64,000 nt of DNA, from NCBI GenBank assembly GCA_031553505.1, contig JAVBLP010000005.1:91695-155694 (forward strand), given 5' to 3'. Positions 16,613 through 25,251 of the stretch are shown here, piece after piece. The translations under genes and the position numbers were made by a program. Positions within the stretch are counted from its first letter, which is position 1. Each line of letters starts with the position of its first letter. The notes under the pieces are model-generated. The model had not been told where the DNA came from. It did not search any database and was given only the letters and a program-made list of their open reading frames with translations. The DNA comes from JAVBLP01 sp031553505 (GTDB lineage: Bacteria > Elusimicrobiota > Endomicrobiia > Endomicrobiales > Endomicrobiaceae).

Positions 16613-19409
16613 AATAATACATATATCGCCGGAAAAAAATATTATTAACACGGTAAGCGGTTATCTGTCAGGCAAAGACGGTAAAACCGCCGTCATAAGC
16701 GGCGGAAAAAGGCCGTTTCTTTTTATTAAGAAGAGTCTTTCAGAAAAAAATAAAAAAAGCTTTTTTTCTCCTTACTTTACGGGCAATGATGATTTTATTG
16801 AAAATATTGGTTTTGAGCATAATGCATTTTCCAAAATACCGGATATTGAAGCGGCGTATATGCTTTATGGTTTGGCGTTTGCTATTGATCCGGGTCTGTT
16901 TAAGGGTAATAAAGACTTTGTGCATTTTATAGGTTGGGCAAAGGAAATTCTTTTGTTTATAGAGCAGCTTGACCTTGAAAATGTTTCTGAAGACGCCCTT
17001 AAAAATATTAAGGCAAACGCGGAGATAGGTTATGATGTGCCGGAACATATAAATAACCTTCTAAAAAACATTTTTACAATCCGCAAAGCTTTCCATAAAA
17101 AACTTGAAAATGAAAAGAAAACGACAAAAGGTTATTCTTTCCTTTCGGTTTCAAAACTCACCGCGGATATAACTGCGAAAAATTTTGATGAAATCGTTTT
17201 AATAGCGCCGTTTTTTCTGCATAAAACGGAGCTTGAAATTTATAAAAAGATATTTGACGCCGGTAAGTTAACAGTATTCGTACACGGCAGTCCTTGCGAA
17301 TACCCGATACTCAAAAAAATATACACCGCTATGCGGTATCCAATGCCGGAATCAGAACCGAAAAGCAAACAATTTGATTTAAATGTTTACTGCGCTTATG
17401 ACGGGCAGTCGCAGGCATTGCTGCTCAAAAACCTTATTTCCAAACTTCCTCAGGAACAGTACGATAAAACCGTTGTGGTTGTTCCAGACCAAAAACTTTT
17501 GCAGCCGGTTATAGCCGAAATGTCTTCGGTTACGGATAATTTTAATATTTCCGCAGGTTATCCCGCGGCTAAAACTTCCGTTTTCGGGCTTGTCCGGGCA
17601 ATTGTTGACGCGCAACTTTCTAAAAAAGAATACGCATATTATTCAAAAGATGTCATAAAAGTTTTAGCTGACCCGCTGGTAAAAAATATGAGATTTATGG
17701 GAGACGCTTCCCTGTCCAGAATAGTTGTACATAAAATACAGGAAGCTTTAGACGTGTCTTCAAAAAGCAGCTTTGCCGGAAAACTTTTTGTAAAGCTTTC
17801 TGATATCTATTCCGATGAAACATTGTTGAAAGAGATAAGCTTATCCGTTACCGGGGCTTGGAGTTTTGTCAGCCCGGAAAGAGTTAAAGAAACGCTGAAA
17901 AGTATATTTGCGGAGTTGTTTTTTAACTGGGAGCAAAATAACACTCTTTACGGTTTTGCGGATGTTTTAGAGGCGTTCGTCAGAAAAACCGCTTCGCTAA
18001 GCACTGCGCAAAGCTATCCTTTGAACGGCCAGGTTCTTGAACTTTTGCTTCATGCCGCGCAGGAGCTGCGGTACGGAGAAGTTGCAAAAGTTCAACTCGG
18101 GCATGATGAAGTTTTAAATCTTTTTATCGATTCCGTAAAAGACAAAAAAATAGCTTTAAAAGGTTCGCCTTTAAACGGAATACAGGTTTTGGGGCTGTTG
18201 GAATCAAGAAATCTGGCGTTTGATAATGTCTATGTAACCGGTATGACTGATTCCGCAATACCGGCAATCCAAAAAGAAAGCCCGCTGATACCCAAAAGTA
18301 TTATGTACGCTTTAGGTATAGAAACGGCAGGCAAAGAGCTTGAAATACAAAAATATCATTTTGACAGGCTTATAGCAGGTGCTAAATCCGTAAACCTGAT
18401 TTATCCCGATAATGAAAGAGAAGAGAGAAGCAGATTTATAGAATCATTGGTCTGGGAAAAGCAGCTTGCCGCGAAAAACATTAAATCCGCCGCAGCGGCG
18501 GTTTTTTCTTTGCCTTTGACAAAGCTTGTCAATAAAACAAAGAGAAAATATGAAAAGACGCCGCAAATTAAAGATTTTCTTAAAAAAATGCCGTATTCAT
18601 ATAGTAAAATTGACACATATTTAAGATGTAAGCTTGAATTTTATTTTAAATATGTATTGTCCCTTGATGAAAGAATTGAAATAGGAAAGGAAGTTTCCGG
18701 CAGCGATATAGGGAGTTTTATCCATGAATTTTTGAAAAGCGTTTTTTATGAAGGGCTTTCCCGCAGCGATTTACAAGAAACCGGTTTTGAAAGAGAGTAT
18801 ATGGATAAACTTGAAAGACAGTTTGAAAATGCTTTTAATTTGAAATTCCGCGAAGATGCTTTTTTAATAAAGAAAGTTTTAATGCACAGGATGAAAGCTC
18901 TTTTGGCTTTTGAAACCGGCAGGCAATATAAAAATATATACTCCTGCGAAAAAAAGTATAAATCCAGTATTGAAACAGAGTCCGGAAATTATGTAACTGA
19001 ATGTATAATTGACAGGATTGATATAATTGACGGCGGTTATTTGATTTTAGATTATAAAACCGGAAACGTTAACGCGCCGGTCGTATCAAGAAATTTTCAA
19101 GAGCTTTTACCGGGTTTTAAAAGGGAAAACATAAAAAAAGCGGTAAGATCGCTGCAGCTTCCGTTATACAAATATATTTTTGAGCAAAATGAGAGAAAAA
19201 AAGCTGAAAATTGCGGTATTTATGATATAAAAAAGGCAGAAATCATTGATTTTTACGGTAAAAATGATAATAAAGATGAAATATTTGACGGCTGCGTTGA
19301 AATAATAAAGCATATTCTGGATGATATCAATGCTGGCAGTTATTTTGAATTTGAAGAGAATGACGCCGTCAAGTGTGAAAACTGCAAATATTTTTATATA
19401 TGCAGATAA
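16602..19409 (+). CDS. addB: AddB-like nuclease subunit with Fe-S cluster motif
   Basis: A 935-residue partner of AddA. The N-terminal helicase-like region shows no clear P-loop (KTAVISGGKRP is the nearest), so it is probably an inactive helicase fold as in several AddB/RexB groups. The C-terminal third has a PD-(D/E)XK nuclease: SYSKIDTYLRCKLEFYFKY, DIGSFIHEFL and LILDYKTGN. One cysteine at YLRC plus three at the end in CENCKYFYIC form the four-cysteine iron-sulfur motif typical of AddB nuclease domains. Coupled to addA by overlap. Confidence 0.85.
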   Translation: MASEIIHISPEKNIINTVSGYLSGKDGKTAVISGGKRPFLFIKKSLSEKNKKSFFSPYFTGNDDFIENIGFEHNAFSKIPDIEAAYMLYGLAFAIDPGLFKGNKDFVHFIGWAKEILLFIEQLDLENVSEDALKNIKANAEIGYDVPEHINNLLKNIFTIRKAFHKKLENEKKTTKGYSFLSVSKLTADITAKNFDEIVLIAPFFLHKTELEIYKKIFDAGKLTVFVHGSPCEYPILKKIYTAMRYPMPESEPKSKQFDLNVYCAYDGQSQALLLKNLISKLPQEQYDKTVVVVPDQKLLQPVIAEMSSVTDNFNISAGYPAAKTSVFGLVRAIVDAQLSKKEYAYYSKDVIKVLADPLVKNMRFMGDASLSRIVVHKIQEALDVSSKSSFAGKLFVKLSDIYSDETLLKEISLSVTGAWSFVSPERVKETLKSIFAELFFNWEQNNTLYGFADVLEAFVRKTASLSTAQSYPLNGQVLELLLHAAQELRYGEVAKVQLGHDEVLNLFIDSVKDKKIALKGSPLNGIQVLGLLESRNLAFDNVYVTGMTDSAIPAIQKESPLIPKSIMYALGIETAGKELEIQKYHFDRLIAGAKSVNLIYPDNEREERSRFIESLVWEKQLAAKNIKSAAAAVFSLPLTKLVNKTKRKYEKTPQIKDFLKKMPYSYSKIDTYLRCKLEFYFKYVLSLDERIEIGKEVSGSDIGSFIHEFLKSVFYEGLSRSDLQETGFEREYMDKLERQFENAFNLKFREDAFLIKKVLMHRMKALLAFETGRQYKNIYSCEKKYKSSIETESGNYVTECIIDRIDIIDGGYLILDYKTGNVNAPVVSRNFQELLPGFKRENIKKAVRSLQLPLYKYIFEQNERKKAENCGIYDIKKAEIIDFYGKNDNKDEIFDGCVEIIKHILDDINAGSYFEFEENDAVKCENCKYFYICR

Positions 19410-19415
19410 AAGCAG

Positions 19416-19444
19416 TTGAAAGGCAAAAAATAATAAGGTAAAAT
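19416..19444 (+). promoter_or_regulatory. Promoter of the small exported-protein operon
   Basis: TTGAAA (19416-19421) and TAAAAT (19439-19444) are 17 bp apart, just before the GGGAG ribosome binding site of the next gene. Confidence 0.6.
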
Positions 19445-19461
19445 CCATTAAGGGAGTTTTT

Positions 19462-19971
19462 ATGAAAAAAATACAATTTTTAGCAGTTTTGTCTTTTTGT
19501 TTACTTATTTTTACCGCTGCAGCATTTGCCCAGAGTATAAAACCTCTTTTTAAAATAGAACGCAATAAAAATGCAAATATAGTTAAATACGATATAAGGA
19601 TGGATGCCGAAGGCCGGATAGATAAAAAAAATCCTATGGATGCTTACTGGATGCTGTATGCGGACAAAGGGCAGAGGGCTGAAATCGGGACTTTTGAAAA
19701 AAAAGCTTACGGTTACAACATTAAATACAATGACGCCGGATACTATGATTTACGCCTGAAAGCGGTTGAAAACAGGGATTTAAAGGTATATCTTGTTGAA
19801 GAAACTCCGAAAGCTGAAATTGAAATTAACGGCAAACCGGCATATCTTTCAAATGTGTATGTTAACGCGAAAGACGGCGCGCTTGGCATACCTAAAGTGT
19901 CATATTACACTCTTTCGGGATATGATGTAGCTACCGGTGAAGAAGTTTCAGAGCAAATAGACGTTAAATAA
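19462..19971 (+). CDS. Exported DUF4833-type protein
   Basis: A 169-residue protein with a signal peptide ending in AAAFAQ (cleavage near residue 24). The mature part reads FKIERNKNANIVKYDIRM..., NPMDAYWMLYADKG and YLSNVYVNAKDG, which I recognise as the DUF4833 pattern. It is probably a beta-rich periplasmic protein of unknown function. GGGAG lies 6 bp before the start. The next gene starts 11 bp after it, so the two small exported proteins are cotranscribed. Confidence 0.75.
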   Translation: MKKIQFLAVLSFCLLIFTAAAFAQSIKPLFKIERNKNANIVKYDIRMDAEGRIDKKNPMDAYWMLYADKGQRAEIGTFEKKAYGYNIKYNDAGYYDLRLKAVENRDLKVYLVEETPKAEIEINGKPAYLSNVYVNAKDGALGIPKVSYYTLSGYDVATGEEVSEQIDVK

Positions 19972-19982
19972 AGGGAGGATAA

Positions 19983-20390
19983 ATGAAGAAGATAAGTTTA
20001 TTGGCTGTTTTTGCGGTAATGTTGGGAATTGGCGGAATTGCTTTTGCCCAGGAAACTGAAAAAAAAGATGTATTGACTGTTACGGATTCAGCAGTATGTA
20101 CCGCAATAGCGGACAGAATGCCTGAAGGCAAAGCCGCGGAGTTTGGAAAAGACGTTACAAAACTTTATTATTGGACAAAAATTGAAGGCGCGAATGAAAG
20201 CACCGAAGTAAAACATATTTGGTACAGCGGAGACAAGGCTATTAGCGAAGTCCCTTTAAAGATTACAATGCCTTCTTTCAGGACTTGGAGCAGCAAAACC
20301 ATATATCCGGGTCTTGAAGGAGATATGTCAGTTGAAGTGGTAGATGCTGACGGAAATGTTCTTAAAAAAGATACGTTTAAAATACAGTAA
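19983..20390 (+). CDS. Exported DUF2914-type protein
   Basis: A 135-residue protein with a signal peptide (cleavage near AFAQ, residue 22). The mature part has LYYWTKIEGANESTEVKHIWY, PSFRTWSSKTIYPGLEGDMSVEVVDADG and a final KDTFKIQ. This fits the DUF2914 domain, often found at the end of longer envelope proteins but here standing alone. Function is unknown; its position beside the DUF4833 gene and a pilin-like gene suggests an envelope role. AGGGAGG lies upstream of the start. Confidence 0.72.
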   Translation: MKKISLLAVFAVMLGIGGIAFAQETEKKDVLTVTDSAVCTAIADRMPEGKAAEFGKDVTKLYYWTKIEGANESTEVKHIWYSGDKAISEVPLKITMPSFRTWSSKTIYPGLEGDMSVEVVDADGNVLKKDTFKIQ

Positions 20391-20414
20391 ATAAGCTTTG
20401 AAAGGCGGAGCAAA

Positions 20415-20819
20415 ATGAAAAAAAATTCAGGCTTTAGCTTGGTGGAATTAGCGGCTGTTTTAGCGATTGTTGCTATTCTTGCGGTAGTTTCCATACCTAT
20501 ATATAACGGTCACATTAAAAAATCTGTACTTACTGAAGCAGATGCTACTCTTGCGGAAATTTCTGCCACTCACGAAATATACCGTGCGCGTAACAATAAA
20601 TGGTCTGCAGCGTCAAGAAGTGCTACAACTGCAGTCAATACTATTTTAGGAATTGATACAAGAAGAAATAAGTATTTCAATACATACTCATGGGCAGCTG
20701 CAAGCACCACTGCTCCGTTGATTGTTTATACTGTTACAGGAAAAACAACGGAAAAAAGAGCAAGCGGCGTTTCAAGAAATTATACTTACAGCGTAGGCGC
20801 GCCGGCTATAATAAGTTAA
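20415..20819 (+). CDS. Type IV pilin-like (pseudopilin) protein
   Basis: The 134-residue protein begins with a class III prepilin leader: MKKNSG cleaved before FSLVELAAVLAIVAILAVV, with E5 of the mature protein present. The rest is a short pilin-like head with TEADATLAEISATHEIYRARNNKW. It is processed by a prepilin peptidase and inserted in the inner membrane. No assembly genes (PilB, PilC, PilD) are in the window, so it may be a minor pilin or a type II secretion pseudopilin. A strong terminator follows. Confidence 0.88.
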   Translation: MKKNSGFSLVELAAVLAIVAILAVVSIPIYNGHIKKSVLTEADATLAEISATHEIYRARNNKWSAASRSATTAVNTILGIDTRRNKYFNTYSWAAASTTAPLIVYTVTGKTTEKRASGVSRNYTYSVGAPAIIS

Positions 20820-20836
20820 TAATTATTCATACAATA

Positions 20837-20879
20837 AAAACCCCGTTGAAGATTATGTTATCTTCAACGGGGTTTTTTT
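20837..20879 (+). terminator. Rho-independent terminator after the pilin gene
   Basis: ACCCCGTTGAAGAT and ATCTTCAACGGGGT form a perfect stem with a TATGTT loop, followed by seven T. Confidence 0.93.
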
Positions 20880-20960
20880 GTAGTATTCAATTTTTTGCAG
20901 GCAATTATGACAGCTTCAAAGTCCAATAAGTAGCAAAAAAAATCGATAATGTTTTTTATT

Positions 20961-21044
20961 TGCCGAGGACGGGATTTGAACCCGTACCGCCCTTTCGGGG
21001 ACAGGCTTCTGAGACCTGCGTGTCTGCCGTTCCACCACCTCGGC
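20961..21044 (-). tRNA. tRNA-Leu (anticodon CAG)
   Basis: An 84-nt class II tRNA on the minus strand. Acceptor GCCGAGG pairs with CCTCGGC, the anticodon loop CTCAGAA gives CAG, the long variable arm is built on CCCCGAAAGGG, and the T arm reads GGGTTCAAATCCC. CCA is not encoded. It begins 5 nt after the stop of the MATE gene on the same strand, with no obvious separate promoter between. Confidence 0.95.
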
Positions 21045-21049
21045 TTTTT

Positions 21050-22450
21050 TTAGCCGTCAACAATATCCATTTCAATGACGCGCATCTTTTTCCACTTCCC
21101 TGTTTTATATCTTAAATAGAAAGAAGTTGCAAGGACAACAGCGTAAACCAGCATCACACACCATCCGGCATAAAGCCCCATTTTAAACACGGAGGTGATA
21201 AGATACATGGGTATCGCAAGCACAAAGACCGATGTAATGATTAAAAGTTTCATGACAAATGCGGTATCTCCCGCGCCTTTTATCGCTGACGCAAAGACAA
21301 TGTTTAGAGGGTCAAACAGAGAGTAGAGTGCGACAAATCTTAAAAGATTTATGGCAATAGGCCTTATTTGTTCGATAATCTCGGCCTCTGAACCTTTTGA
21401 AAACGGATATATAAACACGTTTGGTATAAAAATATACGCAAGTATGACAAGAGTTATGTAGGCGTATACTATATGCAAAGAAGTTTGTACCGAAAACTGT
21501 GCGATTGATGCTTTATTTCTGCCAAGATACTGCCCTACAAGTATTGATGTTGTAATTCCACACCCGACAAGCGGCATAAAAGCAAGGTAATTAATATTCA
21601 TCGCAATGTTTGTCGCAGAAAGCTCCAAAGTGCCAAGAGTACCTATTATAAGTATGAAAAACGTAAACCCGGACATGTCAAAGAAAAATTGTACCCCGTT
21701 AGGAAAACCGAACTTTATCAGCCTTTTCAAAAAGCTAAAGTCAGGTTTTGCAATTTTAGTATTGTATATGCGCTTATTGTTTTTTGATAGTATTTTGACA
21801 ATAAAAATTATAAGCATTGTAAACGCGCCGAAAATACTAGCAAACGCCGCGCCTTTAATACCCATTTCAGGAAAACCGCATTTTCCAAAAATCAGCAGAT
21901 AGTCAAATACTACATTGACTGTTATACCTATTATATTTACAAGCAGGACAACTTTGGTTTTGCCTCTTCCCGCGTAAAAACCTGACAATGCGGATGCGGC
22001 AAGAGACGGGAAGGCTCCGTAACACAAAACCCTGAAATAATCGGATTCTTCCTTTGCGACAGACGGCGCGTGACCTATAAAATCAAATATGTTCTGCGAA
22101 AAAAATGATACTGAAAGCAGTGCAAATGCGCCTAAAAACGCAAGATAGAAGCTTTGCCATATTGAAGGGCCTATAAAACGGTACTGTTTTCTCCCATAGT
22201 ATTGTGAAACAAAGACATCTATGTACGTTAAAGTGCCTACAAATATGCTCATTATCGAAAAATTAAGCGTTCCGGCAGGAAGTGAGGCGGCAAAAGCGTC
22301 CTGCGAGTGCCATGCAAGGAAAAACCTGTTAACAAAGCTCTGTATAGACCAGGCTCCGGTAGAAATAATAAGGGGAAACGCAATTTTAAGGAACTCCAGA
22401 TAACCTGCCTTAGCGCTCCATTTGCGTTTTATGAATTTGAAAAGCTGCAT
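21050..22450 (-). CDS. MATE-family multidrug/toxin exporter
   Basis: A 466-residue inner-membrane protein with about 12 hydrophobic helices in two similar halves, as in the MATE family. Recognisable segments are FPLIISTGAWSIQSFVNRFFLAW and TLNFSIMSIFVGTLTYIDVFVSQYYGR in the first half, and FGFPNGVQFFFDMSGFTFFILIIG in the second. Such carriers export cationic drugs or metabolites using proton or sodium gradients; the substrate cannot be told. AAGGA precedes the ATG. It is followed directly by tRNA-Leu. Confidence 0.9.
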   Translation of the reverse strand: MQLFKFIKRKWSAKAGYLEFLKIAFPLIISTGAWSIQSFVNRFFLAWHSQDAFAASLPAGTLNFSIMSIFVGTLTYIDVFVSQYYGRKQYRFIGPSIWQSFYLAFLGAFALLSVSFFSQNIFDFIGHAPSVAKEESDYFRVLCYGAFPSLAASALSGFYAGRGKTKVVLLVNIIGITVNVVFDYLLIFGKCGFPEMGIKGAAFASIFGAFTMLIIFIVKILSKNNKRIYNTKIAKPDFSFLKRLIKFGFPNGVQFFFDMSGFTFFILIIGTLGTLELSATNIAMNINYLAFMPLVGCGITTSILVGQYLGRNKASIAQFSVQTSLHIVYAYITLVILAYIFIPNVFIYPFSKGSEAEIIEQIRPIAINLLRFVALYSLFDPLNIVFASAIKGAGDTAFVMKLLIITSVFVLAIPMYLITSVFKMGLYAGWCVMLVYAVVLATSFYLRYKTGKWKKMRVIEMDIVDG

Positions 22451-22468
22451 TAAGTATCCTTTTTAGCC

Positions 22469-22497
22469 TTGAAATTGTATAATAAAAAGGCTAATAT
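22469..22497 (+). promoter_or_regulatory. Promoter of the YwqK-like gene
   Basis: TTGAAA (22469-22474) and TAATAT (22492-22497) with a 17-bp spacer. An 8-bp inverted repeat TTAGCCTT (22463-22470) / AAGGCTAA (22487-22494) overlaps both elements. Confidence 0.55.
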
Positions 22498-22547
22498 ATA
22501 AAAAAATATCACTAATTATAGTATATTTTTGGGAAAAACGGAGAAAA

Positions 22548-23210
22548 ATGATGAAAAAATCAGTGGTTTTTGCAGTATTCTTAGCTTTTTGCGCGTCTTT
22601 TGCTTACGCTGAAAATACAAGAAAAGTTATCGCAACGCATTATTACGAAGGCAACCCCAAAAAAGAAACGGTCTTCCATGATGACAGCGGCAAAGAGGTG
22701 GCAAGGGAATACTACCACATAGACGGCAGGGTTATGGGCGTTAAAGGCAGCATTCCTGACGGCGATATATTTGAATATTATTTGAGTGGCGGACTGAAAA
22801 GCAAAGCTAATTACCAGTCAAACCTTTTGCTTGAGGAAAGCGAATACTATGAAACTGGAATTAAAAGATCTTCAACTGAAAATGAATGGTCCGGCAGAAA
22901 TTTAGTTAAAAGCAAATATGTGATATATTATCCCAACGGATCAAAACAGCAGCAGATTGAAATGGACGGCGACGGGAACGGCAAAAGCAGGCTTTACTAC
23001 GATTCAGGCGAATTATTTGAAGACGCTACTCTTAAAGATGCATACAGAAGCGGACCGGTTACGCAGTATTATAAGAACGGAAAACAGATGCTTACGGGCT
23101 TTATGAAAGACGATATGCTTGACGGCCCAGCAAAAGAATACGACTCTTCCGGAAAGCTTACAAAAAAAGTTGTTTATAAAGAAAACCAAGTTGTTAAAAA
23201 CGTGCAGTAA
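22548..23210 (+). CDS. Exported MORN/YwqK-like repeat protein
   Basis: A 220-residue protein with a signal peptide (cleavage near AYAE, residue 22). The mature part is a row of MORN-2-like repeats with the pattern YYxxGxxKxxxxY: FEYYLSGGLKSKANY, YYPNGSKQQQIEMDGDGNG, YYDSGELFEDATL and YYKNGKQMLTGFMKDDMLDG. It resembles the YwqK antitoxin-like family, but here it is exported, so an antitoxin role is unlikely. It sits 9 bp before the first FDAAxYLL protein and is likely cotranscribed with it. Confidence 0.8.
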   Translation: MMKKSVVFAVFLAFCASFAYAENTRKVIATHYYEGNPKKETVFHDDSGKEVAREYYHIDGRVMGVKGSIPDGDIFEYYLSGGLKSKANYQSNLLLEESEYYETGIKRSSTENEWSGRNLVKSKYVIYYPNGSKQQQIEMDGDGNGKSRLYYDSGELFEDATLKDAYRSGPVTQYYKNGKQMLTGFMKDDMLDGPAKEYDSSGKLTKKVVYKENQVVKNVQ

Positions 23211-23219
23211 CAAGAGGAC

Positions 23220-24572
23220 ATGATGAGGAAATTAGCGGTATTATTATTTGCTTTATTTTTTGCGGGTTATGCGTCGGCTGAATTCATATATTTGAAATCC
23301 GGGGAAGAAGTTAACGGAAAAATAATATCTGAAACAAATGATTCGGTTACGGTCAAAGTTTCCGGGAAAAACAGAAAAATATATTTTAAAGACATAAATG
23401 AAATTTCTTCCAAAAGAAAGGAAGTAGCGCAGAATGTCGCGCCTGTTTCAGCGGAAGAAGCAAAAACGCAGTTTACAAGCACGGCAAAACAGGAATTAGA
23501 AGATGCTGACACTTATGTAAACGATAACCAGTCCGGTATAATTGTTTACAGCGTAAAAGAAACTCCTATCACTGCTCTTGCCGCGGTTCCGGCGCAGGCA
23601 ATATCGTCATCAGATAATAGTGAATTTGACGCTGCGGCCTATCTGCTTGACGGCGGTGAACCTGGAAAAGCCGTCCAGGGTAAAATTGCGACTACACCTC
23701 AGTCTGTTACAGATGACGATGAACAATTTGACGCAGCCGCGTATCTTCTTGGAGGCGGCGAGTCCGGCAAAGCCATAAAAGGCGCTTCGTCTTCAAAAAA
23801 AGAAAAAGCCAAACCTGTAAAAGTATCAAAAGATGAGGGTGATTTTGACGCTGCGGCTTATTTGCTTGCGGGCGAAAACCAGGCATCTCCCGTATCCGCA
23901 AAGAAAGCTAAAGTTGTTGACGACTCAGATTATGATCCTGCGCAGTATTTGCTGGATGAGTACGATTTTAGCGGTAAAACAGAAGAAACAAAAACTAAGG
24001 CGAAAAAAATAAAAACTGCAGTAAGCACCGGTAAACCTGCTGCCGAAACCTTACTTGCCATCGCTTTTGATTTGAAGGGAGTAAATATTTTTTCCGGAAG
24101 CGTTACTAATATGGGTGTGCAGTCGCGTGCGGATTTAACCGAAAATGCGGATTACGGCATCAGCATTGCCGCTGAACGCTACGGTTATATAAGCAGGTAT
24201 GCCGCAGTTGGTTTGGGCATAGGCTATGAGTTTAGCAGATGCCTTGAAGAATCGCCTGGAAGATTTTCATTTATTCCTCTTTACGCGGCGTTTAAAATGC
24301 GCGTTTTTACGCAGGAAGATTATTATTTGTACGCAGTTGCGCATCTCGGCTATAACTTTATAACCGCAAACTCTGATTATTTAGGGATTGCAGACTCGGA
24401 AGGCGGCATATACTATGCCGGCGGCGTAGGCGCAAGTTATAACAGGTATGTTTTCCAGATTCTTTACTCCGTAAATAATGCCCATCTCTTTTCGGGTTCT
24501 TCATCGGTTAGCAGAGTTGATAAAGACGTTATGTATTCAAAAGTGGGTTTTTACATAGGTTATCTGCTGTAG
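23220..24572 (+). CDS. Outer-membrane beta-barrel protein with four FDAAxYLL repeats
   Basis: A 450-residue exported protein. Residues 1-21 are a signal peptide. Residues about 22-65 form a small beta domain (FIYLKSGEEVNGKIISETND...IYFKDINEI). Residues about 130-250 are a low-complexity, charged linker holding four copies of a motif (E/Q/D)(F/Y)D(A/P)AxYLL, at DNA 23622, 23724, 23841 and 23928. Residues about 270-450 are a predicted beta-barrel of the outer-membrane type ending in a hydrophobic strand (KVGFYIGYLL). The motif recurs in the PorV-like protein downstream. The barrel should sit in the outer membrane with the linker in the periplasm. Translation may start at the second ATG, 23223, for better spacing to GAGG. 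Confidence 0.7.
   Translation: MMRKLAVLLFALFFAGYASAEFIYLKSGEEVNGKIISETNDSVTVKVSGKNRKIYFKDINEISSKRKEVAQNVAPVSAEEAKTQFTSTAKQELEDADTYVNDNQSGIIVYSVKETPITALAAVPAQAISSSDNSEFDAAAYLLDGGEPGKAVQGKIATTPQSVTDDDEQFDAAAYLLGGGESGKAIKGASSSKKEKAKPVKVSKDEGDFDAAAYLLAGENQASPVSAKKAKVVDDSDYDPAQYLLDEYDFSGKTEETKTKAKKIKTAVSTGKPAAETLLAIAFDLKGVNIFSGSVTNMGVQSRADLTENADYGISIAAERYGYISRYAAVGLGIGYEFSRCLEESPGRFSFIPLYAAFKMRVFTQEDYYLYAVAHLGYNFITANSDYLGIADSEGGIYYAGGVGASYNRYVFQILYSVNNAHLFSGSSSVSRVDKDVMYSKVGFYIGYLL
23622..23963 (+). repeat. Four in-protein FDAAxYLL repeats
   Basis: The copies read EFDAAAYLLDGGEPGKA (from 23622), QFDAAAYLLGGGESGKA (23724), DFDAAAYLLAGE (23841) and DYDPAQYLLDE (23928). They are spaced about 90-120 bp apart by lysine-rich linkers. 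The first two share the longer GGE-GKA tail. Confidence 0.9.
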
Positions 24573-24588
24573 TTTAAAAATAAAATTT

Positions 24589-24634
24589 AAAAGAAGGGGC
24601 CGGCTTCTTAATGAAGAAGCCGGCCCCTTCTTTT
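24589..24634. terminator. Bidirectional terminator, 21-bp perfect stem
   Basis: Bases 24589-24609 and 24614-24634 are perfectly complementary around an AATG loop, with A and T runs on either side. It separates the convergent outer-membrane protein gene (+) and lipoprotein gene (-). Confidence 0.95.
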
Positions 24635-24671
24635 GTTAAAGTTTTTATTAAGATTTAAAAATTCGTTTTAT

Positions 24672-25127
24672 TTAGTGTACTAATTCCATTTCTACGTTTT
24701 CGTCAGGCTGCTCCGAAACTTCCGGCGCTACCCATTGTTTGCCTTTCAGGTTTATCCGGCTTTCATCAACGCCATAGCTTTTTAATTTATCCGTTATATT
24801 TTTGGCTCTTTTTTTGCTTAAATCAACGCAATACGCCGGCGTGCCGTCATCGGCATTGTAACATGCCACATTAAGAGTGACTTCCGTGTTGTCTTTTAAG
24901 TAATTTGCCGTTTCCTGCAAAACGCCTTCGGAAGAATTAGACATCTTATCTGAATCTTTATCGAATTTAACATCTTTCATTATTATCCGGCCTTTATCAT
25001 CTACGGAGCCTTGTATTACCGTATCCTGCTGGTCTGCCTGCGCATTGTCTGCCGGGATATTTTGGTTTTTAGACGCGCATGCTGCCAGCGGAAGAAGCAA
25101 AAATAAAACAAAAAGTGTTTTTTTCAT
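24672..25127 (-). CDS. OmpA-domain lipoprotein
   Basis: A 151-residue lipoprotein: signal peptide with lipobox LPLAAC (lipidated Cys near residue 17), a short linker, and an OmpA-like domain (about 60-145). DLSKKRAKNITDKLKSYGVDESRI matches the peptidoglycan-binding helix, with its Arg present. The usual GHTD region reads ACYNADDG and the usual YN before LS is YC, so two extra cysteines could form a disulfide. It should tether the outer membrane to peptidoglycan. It lies between the two FDAAxYLL proteins, divergent from the PorV-like gene. Confidence 0.85.
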   Translation of the reverse strand: MKKTLFVLFLLLPLAACASKNQNIPADNAQADQQDTVIQGSVDDKGRIIMKDVKFDKDSDKMSNSSEGVLQETANYLKDNTEVTLNVACYNADDGTPAYCVDLSKKRAKNITDKLKSYGVDESRINLKGKQWVAPEVSEQPDENVEMELVH

Positions 25128-25153
25128 TAATTTCTCCTTTTGAAATATGATTC

Positions 25154-25182
25154 ATAATATAAAAACTGTAAATATTATTCAA
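25154..25182 (-). promoter_or_regulatory. Promoter of the OmpA-type lipoprotein gene
   Basis: On the minus strand TTGAAT (25177-25182) and TATTAT (25154-25159) are 17 bp apart, about 27 bp before the start codon, with AAGGAG in the leader. Confidence 0.65.
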
Positions 25183-25197
25183 TTTTTAAATTTTTTA

Positions 25198-25226
25198 TTG
25201 CAAAAAAAATACATTCGGCATATATT
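25198..25226 (+). promoter_or_regulatory. Promoter of the PorV-like gene
   Basis: TTGCAA (25198-25203) and TATATT (25221-25226) with a 17-bp spacer lie 26 bp before the chosen ATG at 25252. Confidence 0.5.
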
Positions 25227-25251
25227 TAATATTATTAAAAATCGACAATTT

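Noticed and set aside
20961..21044. tRNA-Leu as an attachment site of an integrated element
   Set aside because: No integrase and no repeat of the tRNA 3' end were noticed; the neighbours look like ordinary chromosomal genes.
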